A stretch of DNA of 22,655 nt. Source: JBOGJG01 sp050747825 (GTDB lineage Bacteria; Acidobacteriota; UBA6911; RPQK01; JBOGJG01). Both the position numbers and the translations under genes were made by a program. The notes below the pieces were generated by a model. The model was not told the DNA's origin, did not search any database, and saw nothing but the letters and a program-made list of their open reading frames with translations. Positions 6,279 through 13,540 of the stretch are shown piece by piece (positions within the stretch are counted from its first letter, which is position 1; every line of letters starts with the position of its first letter). The stretch covers positions 1 to 22,655 of the forward strand of contig JBOGJG010000390.1 of NCBI GenBank assembly GCA_050747825.1, read 5' to 3'.

Positions 6279-7297
6279 ATAACCACTGCCTTTAAATAAT
6301 TCTCCGGCCGATGTTGGACTACCTTTTCGAAAAAGTCGGGTAGATCTTGCAGGCAGAGGCGATGGGAGATGATGGGTTGAAGGCCCAGTCGTCTCGAAGC
6401 AATCAGTTCGATGGCCTCCGGGTATGAACCGAGTGCGCCGGAGGATCCGTAAATGGTGATTTCTCTTCTATGTTGATCCTGAAAATCGACGCCATTGACC
6501 GGGGCGCAATAGATACCGTAGACGAGGACCTTTCCCCTGCTTCGAGTGGCTTTGAGACACTGGAGGATGGCCTGAGGAGCACCTGATGCTTCGATGGAAA
6601 GGTGAGCGCCCAGCTCATCAGTTAGATTGAGAACGAACTCAACGGCATCAGTAGTGCCTGCATCCACAGTGTAGTGGGCCCCCAAACGATAAGCCACACC
6701 GAGCCGCTGGACCGCTACATCGGCCACGATCAGCGGTGAAGCCTCTCTCAGGGAGGACAGCGCGGTAAAGCAGAGGCCCGCTGGTCCGGCTCCAAAGATC
6801 ACCACCGCTTCGCTCTTATGAAAAGGCGCTTGATCGAGGGCGTGGATGGCGCAGGCCAGAGAATCAACCAGCGCTGCTGTTTCCCACTCCACAGAAGGGG
6901 GAAGCAAGTGGGCATTCTGAGCCGGGACGGTGAAGTAATCGGCAAAAGCTCCGTCTCGGCGCGTCATCCCGATCGTCTCTCGCTGGAGACACTGATTGGG
7001 ATAGCCCTGACGGCAAAAATGACAATGGCCACAGTACAAGGAAGGGTTGATGACTACCCGGTCCCCCGCATGAAAGCCGCGGACATCCTTTCCCAACCCG
7101 CAAATCACTCCGGCCGCCTCATGCCCCAGAATCAACGGAGGAACGGCCGGCCAAAATTGACCCTGGTAAACGTGAAAATCCGATCCGCAGACGCCGACTG
7201 CTTTGTTTTCAATCAGTAATTCGTGAGACTGGGGTTCTGGAACTGGCCGCTCCTGTATGTCCAGTTGACCCGCTCCAGTCCAGACGGCGGCTTGCAT
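6275..7297 (-). CDS. Zinc-dependent medium-chain alcohol/polyol dehydrogenase
   Basis: A 340-residue MDR-superfamily enzyme of sorbitol/threonine-dehydrogenase type. Catalytic zinc ligands: Cys37 in GVCGSD, and His59-Glu60 in LGHEAAG. Structural zinc loop: Cys89, Cys92, Cys95 and Cys103 in YCGHCHFCRQGYPNQC. The Rossmann motif FGAGPAG (169-174) is followed by an acidic residue in LIVADVA (Asp193), which suggests NAD rather than NADP. It oxidises a sugar alcohol or secondary alcohol; the substrate is unknown. It ends in ATC-TAG, with the stop provided by the adjacent mobile element. Before that insertion its stop would have overlapped that of the convergent IclR gene. Only a weak AGG precedes the ATG. 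It is cytoplasmic, with no signal peptide. Confidence 0.9.
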   Translation of the reverse strand: MQAAVWTGAGQLDIQERPVPEPQSHELLIENKAVGVCGSDFHVYQGQFWPAVPPLILGHEAAGVICGLGKDVRGFHAGDRVVINPSLYCGHCHFCRQGYPNQCLQRETIGMTRRDGAFADYFTVPAQNAHLLPPSVEWETAALVDSLACAIHALDQAPFHKSEAVVIFGAGPAGLCFTALSSLREASPLIVADVAVQRLGVAYRLGAHYTVDAGTTDAVEFVLNLTDELGAHLSIEASGAPQAILQCLKATRSRGKVLVYGIYCAPVNGVDFQDQHRREITIYGSSGALGSYPEAIELIASRRLGLQPIISHRLCLQDLPDFFEKVVQHRPENYLKAVVI

Positions 7298-7312
7298 GTC
7301 GCCTATGATAGC

Positions 7313-7391
7313 GAAATACAGGGACGCTCTACTCGTTTCCCGATTTTTTGAGTGAGAAAATCGGGAAACGAGTAGAACGTCCCCCTATTTC
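7313..7391. repeat. 79-bp near-perfect hairpin (REP/BIME-like palindrome)
   Basis: The arms 7313-7347 and 7357-7391 are 35 bp each, with three mismatches and a 9-base loop. The outer part contains GGGACG(C/T)TCTACTCG and the core ends CCCGATTTT. It occupies most of the 117-bp gap between the divergent dehydrogenase and DUF3604 genes. The mismatched outer, perfect inner structure resembles dispersed palindromes moved by REP-associated tyrosine (Y1) transposases, but no second copy is present here, so this is inference. It would form a strong stem in the leader of either divergent transcript. Confidence 0.75.
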
Positions 7392-7414
7392 CGAGTAAAA
7401 TCTCTGCGCATACA

Positions 7415-9385
7415 ATGACCCGTTCATCCATTATTTTCTTTGTGTTTCTGATACTGGTTCTGGTGGTCTTTGCCTTTCAGCCGGAGCCGGGGGAAGTCAG
7501 CATTGATCCCGACTGGGGTATTGCCGGCGAATTCGGCACCTGGACAGTCAGCTACCGGGCCGGTTCTCAAGGAATCTCCGAAGGGGGTGGTATTCGAGTG
7601 CAGTTGCCCGATACCTGGCATGCCGGAGATCGCAACTCGGCCAACCGTCTTCAGGCCACCGCACCGGCGGGCGATCACTATATCTCCGCCCGCGCTTCCC
7701 GAAGCGAAGTGAAGTTGAGAACGATCGTCGAATCCCAGTCGGATGACCTCCTGGTCAAAAGCGGCCGGCCCGGGCTGGACGGTCGCCTGGAGCGCTATGT
7801 CTATGTGGTGCACGTCGAGGTGCTGGAAGGAAACCTCAAGGCGGGCGATACGCTTTCGGTTATCTACGGAGATACCTCACAGGGAAGTCGCGGCATGCGG
7901 GCGTCCGTTATTGCCACCGATCCTGAGCCGGTCTTGCTGGCGGTGGATGCGACCGGCTCGGGCCAATACCAACTCCAATCCGGCCGCCCTGTCATACACG
8001 CTCGAAGCGGTCCGCCGGCCGAGTTGCTGCTCTACGGACCTTCTTCCCTGGTAGTGGGCCAACCGGCACAGCTTCGCCTGGCCCTGGTGGACGCGAACGC
8101 CAATCCGGTGGGTAGCTTTCAGGGACAAGTCGAACTGCGGGTGATCCAGGGAGAGGCCGACGTTTCGGAACAGGTGCGGATCGATTTGGAAGCAGGCGGA
8201 GCCGCAGTACCGTTTACACCTGCCGGCGCCGGAATCCTGCGCCTGGAAGCATCCGCCCTGGGAGGAATTCTGAACGCTGTATCCAACCCCATGAAGGTTG
8301 AGAGCAGGGAGCCGGAGAGCAAGATCTACTGGGGCGATTTACATTCGCACACTCGATACAGTTGGGACGGTGTGGGCGACGCTTCCTTCGATTACGCCCG
8401 CTACGTCGCCGGACTGGACTTTTACGCCATGACCGACCACAGCAGGACCACGCAGGACGGGATGACCCAGGGTCTGGGTCCTCACGTGTGGGAGGAATAC
8501 ACTGCTCTGACGGAGAAATTCAACGACCCCGGCCGCTTCGTCACCTTGCATGCTTACGAGGCTTCCTTTGGAAATCCTTATGGCCACCACAACGTTTTCT
8601 TTCGGGGCGCTCCGGGCGTGCTCCTGGCGCCCGGAGAGGTGACGCTTCCTCAATTATGGGAAGCTCTGACGGCCGGTGAGGCTTTGACCATCCCTCACCA
8701 TACGGGCAAGATGCCGGGGGCATTGAACTGGGACTCGCACGATCCGGAAATTCGCCGTAATTTCGAGATCTATTCGGCTCACGGTTTGAGCGAGGCCTAT
8801 GACCCGGAACACCCGCTGGCTTTTGAGCAAAGTGATTTTACTTCTCCGGCGCGTTCGGTGAAGGGTGCGCAGTTTGCTCAGGACGCCTGGATCCGCGGGC
8901 TGGTCTTGAGCACTATAGCGGCCTCCGACGACCATCGGGCTCAGCCTGGACAGCCTCACTGGGGATTGGCCGCCGTGCAGGCCACGGGCCTGACCCGTTC
9001 GGAAATCTTCGATGCCTTGCACGCGCGGCGGACCTATGGAACTACAGGGGCCCGCATCCTGCTGGACTTCAGCATCAACGGGCAGCCCATGGGCCGCCAG
9101 GTGACGGTCAGCGGAGACGCCCAGCTTCAGATCGAAGCCCATGGAACGGACTTGATCGAGTTGCTGGAAGTGCTTCGTTACTCGAAAACCGACGGAGCTT
9201 TCAAGGTCATCGCTTCCATTCAGCCTCAGGCGCTGGATTTTGTATGGGGCGATATGGACCGCGGCTTGCGCGAAGATTCCATTTACTACGTGCGGTTGAG
9301 ACAAAAGGGACTGGTGCGCAACCGAATTGCCATGGCCTGGTCCAGTCCGATCTGGGTGAGAGTCGGCGCTAGCGCAGACCGATGA
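7415..9385 (+). CDS. Exported DUF3604 / PHP-domain metallohydrolase
   Basis: A 656-residue protein. An N-terminal hydrophobic segment (SIIFFVFLILVLVVFAF) serves as signal peptide or membrane anchor. Residues ~30-300 form a beta-rich Ig-like region without named motifs. The PHP-type core starts at YWGDLHSHTRYSWDG (305-319) and continues with MTDHS (339-343), LHAYEASFG, IPHHTG (426-431) and ASDDHR (503-508), giving the His/Asp/Glu set expected for a multinuclear metal site. A C-terminal beta domain finishes the protein. Members of this family are annotated only as DUF3604; phosphoesterase-like chemistry is the general expectation for PHP folds and the substrate is unknown. No clear ribosome site precedes ATG 7415. 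The last 17 bases overlap the convergent CBS gene. Confidence 0.88.
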   Translation: MTRSSIIFFVFLILVLVVFAFQPEPGEVSIDPDWGIAGEFGTWTVSYRAGSQGISEGGGIRVQLPDTWHAGDRNSANRLQATAPAGDHYISARASRSEVKLRTIVESQSDDLLVKSGRPGLDGRLERYVYVVHVEVLEGNLKAGDTLSVIYGDTSQGSRGMRASVIATDPEPVLLAVDATGSGQYQLQSGRPVIHARSGPPAELLLYGPSSLVVGQPAQLRLALVDANANPVGSFQGQVELRVIQGEADVSEQVRIDLEAGGAAVPFTPAGAGILRLEASALGGILNAVSNPMKVESREPESKIYWGDLHSHTRYSWDGVGDASFDYARYVAGLDFYAMTDHSRTTQDGMTQGLGPHVWEEYTALTEKFNDPGRFVTLHAYEASFGNPYGHHNVFFRGAPGVLLAPGEVTLPQLWEALTAGEALTIPHHTGKMPGALNWDSHDPEIRRNFEIYSAHGLSEAYDPEHPLAFEQSDFTSPARSVKGAQFAQDAWIRGLVLSTIAASDDHRAQPGQPHWGLAAVQATGLTRSEIFDALHARRTYGTTGARILLDFSINGQPMGRQVTVSGDAQLQIEAHGTDLIELLEVLRYSKTDGAFKVIASIQPQALDFVWGDMDRGLREDSIYYVRLRQKGLVRNRIAMAWSSPIWVRVGASADR

Positions 9386-9803
9386 TGTAGTTCTGAAGCT
9401 GCTCCATCATGAATTGCTGGTCGGAGATGATGGCTTTGACGACGTCTCCAATCGAGATCACCCCGGTCAGGCGTTTGTCCGCGACAACCGGCAGATGGCG
9501 GATGCGTTGGCCGGTCATCAGCGCCATGCACTGTTCCACCGAGGAGTCGGGAGACACGCAGATCACCTTTCGCGTCATGATCTCACTGACCGGAGTCTCC
9601 TTGGAAGATTTGCCTTTCAGGATCACCTTACGGGCGTAATCCCGCTCGGAGAAAATGCCTGCCAGGTCATCTCCTTCGAGGACGACCAGCGCGCCGATAT
9701 TCTTGTCGGCCATGAGGCTCAGAGCTTCATAGACCGACGTGCCCGGCGTGACGGAGTACACCTCGCGTCCCTTGTTTTCCAAGAGCTGACTGACTGTCTT
9801 CAT
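9369..9803 (-). CDS. Two-CBS-domain protein
   Basis: A 144-residue protein made of a CBS pair (Bateman module) and nothing else. The first CBS spans ~residues 10-65 (TSVYEALSLMADKNIGALVV, then GIFSERDYARK) and the second ~70-130 (IMTRKVICVSPDSSVEQCM, RIRHLPVV, LTGVISIGDVVK). Such stand-alone pairs usually bind adenine nucleotides and modulate partner proteins. The IFSERDY and ISIGDVVK phrases are typical of the widespread small CBS proteins in soil and marine bacteria. The partner cannot be inferred. It has no signal peptide. Its 3' end overlaps the DUF3604 gene by 17 bases tail to tail, and the divergent neighbour is the broken sulfatase. Confidence 0.93.
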   Translation of the reverse strand: MKTVSQLLENKGREVYSVTPGTSVYEALSLMADKNIGALVVLEGDDLAGIFSERDYARKVILKGKSSKETPVSEIMTRKVICVSPDSSVEQCMALMTGQRIRHLPVVADKRLTGVISIGDVVKAIISDQQFMMEQLQNYIIGLR

Positions 9804-9863
9804 GGATTTTTTTGAATCCTATTATGCCTGGTCAGCAAAAGCAACTATACTTTGGCCAGCCCG

Positions 9864-10632
9864 ATGAGGATTCATATTAGCCTGGCTTCGGTCTTGTTGG
9901 TTTTGCTGCCTAGCCTGGGATTTGCGGCGCCTCAGGACTCGCAAGCTCCCAACATTTTGCTGATTGTCTCGGACGATCAGGGTTACGCTGACCTGGGATG
10001 TTTTGGCAATCACAAGATCCGCACGCCTCATCTCAACCGCCTGGCGGCGGAAGGCGTACGCCTCACCAATTTCTATGTGACCTGTCCTGCCTGCACCCCT
10101 TCGCGCGCCAGCCTTCTGACCGGGAGATATCCACAGCGCAACGGGACCTATGAGCTGTTCCGCAACAAGGCGGTCGATCTTGACCATCTCTATTCGGAAA
10201 GCGATTATGCAGCCTCGGCGGAGCGCGTCCTGGGGCCGAGCCCAGGCAGAAGATTCATATGGCCGCGCTGACGGCCCTGGATGAGGCTATTGGAGGCGTC
10301 TTGGCGCAGCTCGAGGATTCTGGAGCAGCCGAAAACACGATTGTGATCTTTCTCTCCGACAATGGCGGAGCGGGTCCGGCGGATAACGGTCCGTTAAGAG
10401 GCCGGAAAGCCCTGGTGCTTGAAGGTGGGGTCCGTGTTCCCGGCGGGAGATGTTCTGGGAATTCCGTGACCAGAAGGCTGCCCGCGTCGGAGAGTGGAAG
10501 TGGGTGGACTCGAGCGCCGGCAGCGGACTGTTCAACCTGGTTCAGGATATCGGAGAGAAGGAAGATCTTTCCGCTCAGCACCCCGATGTCCTCTCGGACA
10601 TCAAACGCCCCTTCGCCTCCTGGCAATCCCTC
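9864..10632 (+). pseudogene. Sulfatase remnant with multiple internal deletions
   Basis: Three fragments in three frames line up with one S1-family sulfatase. Fragment 1 (9864-~10232) has a signal peptide, APNILLIVSDDQGYADLG and the formylglycine motif CTPSR (Cys77-Arg81) followed by ASLLTGRYP. Fragment 2 (~10238-10437) gives MAALTALDEAIGG, VIFLSDNGG and ADNGPLRGRKALVLEGGVRVP. Fragment 3 (~10445-10632) gives EMFWEFRDQKAARVGEWKWV and GLFNLVQDIGEKEDLSAQHPDV. Missing are about 100 residues between fragments 1 and 2 (the GKWH-containing part), over 100 between 2 and 3, and the C-terminal end with stop. Fragment 3 runs in frame into the PQQ dehydrogenase. About 255 of an expected ~480 codons remain, so the enzyme is dead even though the CTPSR site survives. 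The junctions near 10229-10246 and 10438-10448 sit on small GC-rich palindromes. Confidence 0.85.
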
Positions 10633-12486
10633 ATGCAAGTCGCCGTACTAATTTTGCTCGGGATCTGTTGTCCGCTGCTAGCGCTAGCCCAGGAGTGGCC
10701 GCATTACGGGAATGATTTGGGAGGGATGAAGTTTTCTCCGTTGAAGCAGATCAACAAAACGAATGTCAAAGATTTGGAGATAGCCTGGGTATATCACACC
10801 GGGGACGTGAGCGACGGCAAGGCGGATCCGGTGCGATCGGCATTCGAAGCCACTCCGATTGTGGTGGATGGCGTGATGTACGTGACTACTCCGTTCAGTC
10901 GGGTGATCTCGCTGGAAGCCGAAACGGGAAAGCAGCTTTGGGCATTTGACCCGAAACTGGAGAGAACCAGATATAACCTTTATATCAATCGCGGGGTAGC
11001 GCTCTGGCACAAGGGCAGCGACCAGCGAATTTTCCTGGGCACCCTGGACGGACGCCTTTTTTGCCTGGACGCAAAAAATGGCAAACCCGTAAAGGATTTC
11101 GGGGCCGGTGGATTTATCGATCTGAGAAAAGGCGTCGCCGACAAATTCCCGGGGCAGGGCTACGGCATGACCTCACCCCCTCTGATTTACAAAGACCTGG
11201 TGATCACGGGCGCCCTCGTGTCCGACTCGCGGCCGCAGGGCCCGAGCGGCGACATCCGCGCTTTCGACGTCCACAGCGGAGAACTAGTGTGGCGCTTCCA
11301 CACCGTCCCTCAGCCTGGAGAGAAGGGAAACGAGACCTGGGAGGAAGGTTCCTGGCAGGATCGAGGCGGCACCAATGCCTGGCCGGCCCTGAGTTGTGAC
11401 GAGGAGCGGGGGATTGTCTACGTTCCCACGGGATCTCCCTCGCCCGATCGCTACGGGGGCGAGCGCAAGGGTAAGAACCTGTTCGGCAATTCGTTACTGG
11501 CGCTGGAGGCCGGTAACGGCAGGCTCCTGTGGCATTTTCAGATGGTCCATCATGACCTCTGGGATTGGGACCTGCCTGCGCAGCCTACTCTGGTGACCGT
11601 GGAACGCGACGGGAAGTCGATTCCTGCCGTGGCCCAGATCAGCAAAATGGGATTTCTCTTCGTTTTCAACCGGGTCACGGGAGAGCCTCTTTTCGATATC
11701 GAGGAGCGTCCCGTGCCCTCCAGTCCCGTCCCGGGCGAGGAAGCCTGGCCGACTCAACCGTTTCCCCTGAAACCGGCTCCGGTGGCGCGACAGACTTTCA
11801 GCATGGAGGAATTAACGGATGTGACTCCCGAGTCGCGCGCCGAATGCCTGAAAATTCTCGAAGCTGCAAAGATCGGTGCATTTTTTGAGCCTCCAGGTCT
11901 GGAGTACACGGTCCTGTTTCCGGGCACAAATGGCGGGCCGAACTGGGGCGGAACGTCTTTTGATCCCGCTTCCAAACTAATGTTCGTCAATTCCATGGAC
12001 GCCGGGCAGGTGGTCAAGCTGATGGAGGCCCGGGAGGGAAGTCGGGTGCCCTACGCGGCTCGCGGAATTCCCAATGGACGCTTTTGGGATTCCAAGCAGT
12101 ACCCCTGCCAGAAGCCGCCCTGGGGGACTTTGACTGCCATCGACCTGAACACAGGAGACTTTCGCTGGCAGGTGACACTGGGAGTTGTGGACGAGTTCAT
12201 CGAGAAGGGTATTCCTCCAACCGGGACCTCCAATCTCGGTGGATCGATCGTCACGGCGGGAGGACTGGTTTTCATAGCCGCCACCAACGACAGCCGCTTT
12301 CGGGCTTTCGACAAGAACACCGGAGAGGAGTTGTGGGTCACGCGCCTGCCCGCCAGCGGCCATTCGACGCCCATGACCTTTCTGGGGCCGAGCACCGGTA
12401 AGCAGTTTGTCGTAATTGCGGCCGGTGGCGGAAATAAATACAACGAAAACTACAGCGATGCCCTGATCGCCTATGCTTTACCCTGA
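10633..12486 (+). CDS. Periplasmic PQQ-dependent dehydrogenase (glucose-dehydrogenase-like beta propeller)
   Basis: A 617-residue quinoprotein. The signal peptide is MQVAVLILLGICCPLLALAQ, followed by the family opening EWPHYGNDLGGMKFSPLKQIN. Propeller blades with tryptophan-docking style repeats follow: LEAETGKQLWAFDP, GTLDGRLFCLDAKNGKP, FDVHSGELVWRFHT, LEAGNGRLLWHFQMVHHDLWDWD, AIDLNTGDFRWQV and FDKNTGEELWVTRLP. The protein ends in GGGNKYNENYSDALIAYALP. This is the membrane-type GDH catalytic domain without the N-terminal membrane helices, probably a soluble periplasmic enzyme oxidising a sugar or alcohol. ATG 10633 is chosen because the signal peptide starts there. The frame is open 183 bases further upstream, but that part is sulfatase C-terminus. 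No ribosome site precedes it, because a deletion has replaced the natural upstream region. The adjacent multihaem cytochrome could accept its electrons. Confidence 0.9.
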   Translation: MQVAVLILLGICCPLLALAQEWPHYGNDLGGMKFSPLKQINKTNVKDLEIAWVYHTGDVSDGKADPVRSAFEATPIVVDGVMYVTTPFSRVISLEAETGKQLWAFDPKLERTRYNLYINRGVALWHKGSDQRIFLGTLDGRLFCLDAKNGKPVKDFGAGGFIDLRKGVADKFPGQGYGMTSPPLIYKDLVITGALVSDSRPQGPSGDIRAFDVHSGELVWRFHTVPQPGEKGNETWEEGSWQDRGGTNAWPALSCDEERGIVYVPTGSPSPDRYGGERKGKNLFGNSLLALEAGNGRLLWHFQMVHHDLWDWDLPAQPTLVTVERDGKSIPAVAQISKMGFLFVFNRVTGEPLFDIEERPVPSSPVPGEEAWPTQPFPLKPAPVARQTFSMEELTDVTPESRAECLKILEAAKIGAFFEPPGLEYTVLFPGTNGGPNWGGTSFDPASKLMFVNSMDAGQVVKLMEAREGSRVPYAARGIPNGRFWDSKQYPCQKPPWGTLTAIDLNTGDFRWQVTLGVVDEFIEKGIPPTGTSNLGGSIVTAGGLVFIAATNDSRFRAFDKNTGEELWVTRLPASGHSTPMTFLGPSTGKQFVVIAAGGGNKYNENYSDALIAYALP

Positions 12487-12517
12487 AGTATTAACGTGAG
12501 CTGTTTTCCGCCTCTGG

Positions 12518-12883
12518 GTGTCTCCCCTCGGCTGCTTTCCACTGCTCTTATCAGCGCCGGGCCAGGAAATGGCGCCGCCTGAGTCTGAGGCCGTTGTCCA
12601 GCCGATTGCTCGAGATAACCTGGAAATACAAAAGCTTCAGGCTTATGCCGCGGATGAAAAGGAGATTCCCTGGATACGCATCTACCGGCTGCCTTACTTT
12701 GTCTTCTTCAGCCATCAGAAACATCTGCAGGCGGGAGCTGATTGTGAAGCCTGCCACGGGCCCGTAGGGGAGCGCGAGGTTCTCTGGAAGGAGAAAGAAA
12801 TATCGATGGACGCCTGCGTAGAGTGCCACCGCGCGCGCCAGGCCTCTATTGCCTGCAATCTCTGCCACGAGCTGAATCAGTGA
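12518..12883 (+). CDS. Small three-haem class III/c7-like cytochrome c, start region possibly damaged
   Basis: About 121 residues from GTG 12518, with three CxxCH haem sites: CEACH (76-80), CVECH (100-104) and CNLCH (113-117). FFSHQKH (64-69) supplies further His ligands for bis-His coordination. This matches small multihaem carriers of the cytochrome c3/c7 type that act in the periplasm. The hydrophobic stretch LGCFPLLLSAPGQE looks like the end of a signal peptide, but its positively charged beginning is missing. The frame is open only back to TGA 12497-12499 and offers no ATG. The true start may have been lost, or GTG 12518 may serve with a short signal. It begins 31 bases after the PQQ dehydrogenase, suggesting one operon in which it takes electrons from PQQ oxidation. 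It ends 6 bases before the convergent YceI gene ends. Confidence 0.8.
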   Translation: MSPLGCFPLLLSAPGQEMAPPESEAVVQPIARDNLEIQKLQAYAADEKEIPWIRIYRLPYFVFFSHQKHLQAGADCEACHGPVGEREVLWKEKEISMDACVECHRARQASIACNLCHELNQ

Positions 12884-12889
12884 GCACCG

Positions 12890-13438
12890 CTATTTCTTGC
12901 GCAGGGCTTCCACATCGATTTCGATGAAGACCTCATCGCCAACTACCACACCGCCTTTATCCAGAACGGAATTCCAACTCACGCCGAAATCGTGGCGGTT
13001 GATGACCGTGCCGGCAGTAAATCCGGCGCGGATCATCGGGCCCTTATCGAGCCCGTCCTCCCAGTAGGGAGTCTTCCACTGTCCGGAGTAGCGCACCTCC
13101 AGTGCCACAGGACGCGTGATCCCGCGGATAGTGAGATTTCCGTGTGCTCGAAATTCGGTGGGACCGAGGACCTCGACTCGGGAACTCTCGAAGGTGATCT
13201 GGGGATGATTCTGGGCGTCCAGGAAATCGGCATTGCGCAGATGCTCATCGCGGTCCGCTTCGCCGGTCCATATGGCGTGGGCGTCGATGCGGGCTTGCAC
13301 CGAGCTGTTCAGCGGGTTGTCCGGATCAAAATCCAGGCGGCCGCGGACATTTTTGAAATGCCCGCGCACCCAAGCGACCATCATGTGCCGGCAGCGAAAC
13401 TCCGCTGCTGTGTGTCCCGGTTCAAAGTCCCATTGCAT
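12890..13438 (-). CDS. YceI-family lipocalin-like protein
   Basis: A 182-residue protein covering the whole YceI fold: WDFEPGHTAAEFRCRHMMVAWVRGHF at the N-terminus (given here only as the family opening FxxxHtxxxFxxxHmm), FDPDNP, EADRDEHLRNADFLDA (the conserved R-D-x-HLr-sxdFld), HPQITF, HGNLTIRGITRPV, GFTAGTVINRHDFGVSWN and a final GDEVFIEIDVEA. The fold binds polyisoprenoids or other long lipids in a beta barrel. No signal peptide is present, whereas the E. coli relative is periplasmic, so this one is probably cytoplasmic. GGGAGGAG stands about 7 bases before the ATG. It follows the TonB receptor gene on the same strand after a 102-base gap and may be the last gene of that operon. Confidence 0.93.
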   Translation of the reverse strand: MQWDFEPGHTAAEFRCRHMMVAWVRGHFKNVRGRLDFDPDNPLNSSVQARIDAHAIWTGEADRDEHLRNADFLDAQNHPQITFESSRVEVLGPTEFRAHGNLTIRGITRPVALEVRYSGQWKTPYWEDGLDKGPMIRAGFTAGTVINRHDFGVSWNSVLDKGGVVVGDEVFIEIDVEALRKK

Positions 13439-13540
13439 GGCTTTTCTCCTCCCCAGATGATGCAGGAGCGCAACATGAATTCCGCTGACAAATTGATGGC
13501 CGCTCCTTCACAGTCGCGGCTCTGAAAGCGGCCCTTGTCC

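Noticed and set aside
7396..7401. TAAAAT as a -10 box for the DUF3604 gene
   Set aside because: There is no acceptable -35 hexamer 16-18 bases upstream, and the implied leader of ~7 bases is implausible without other support.
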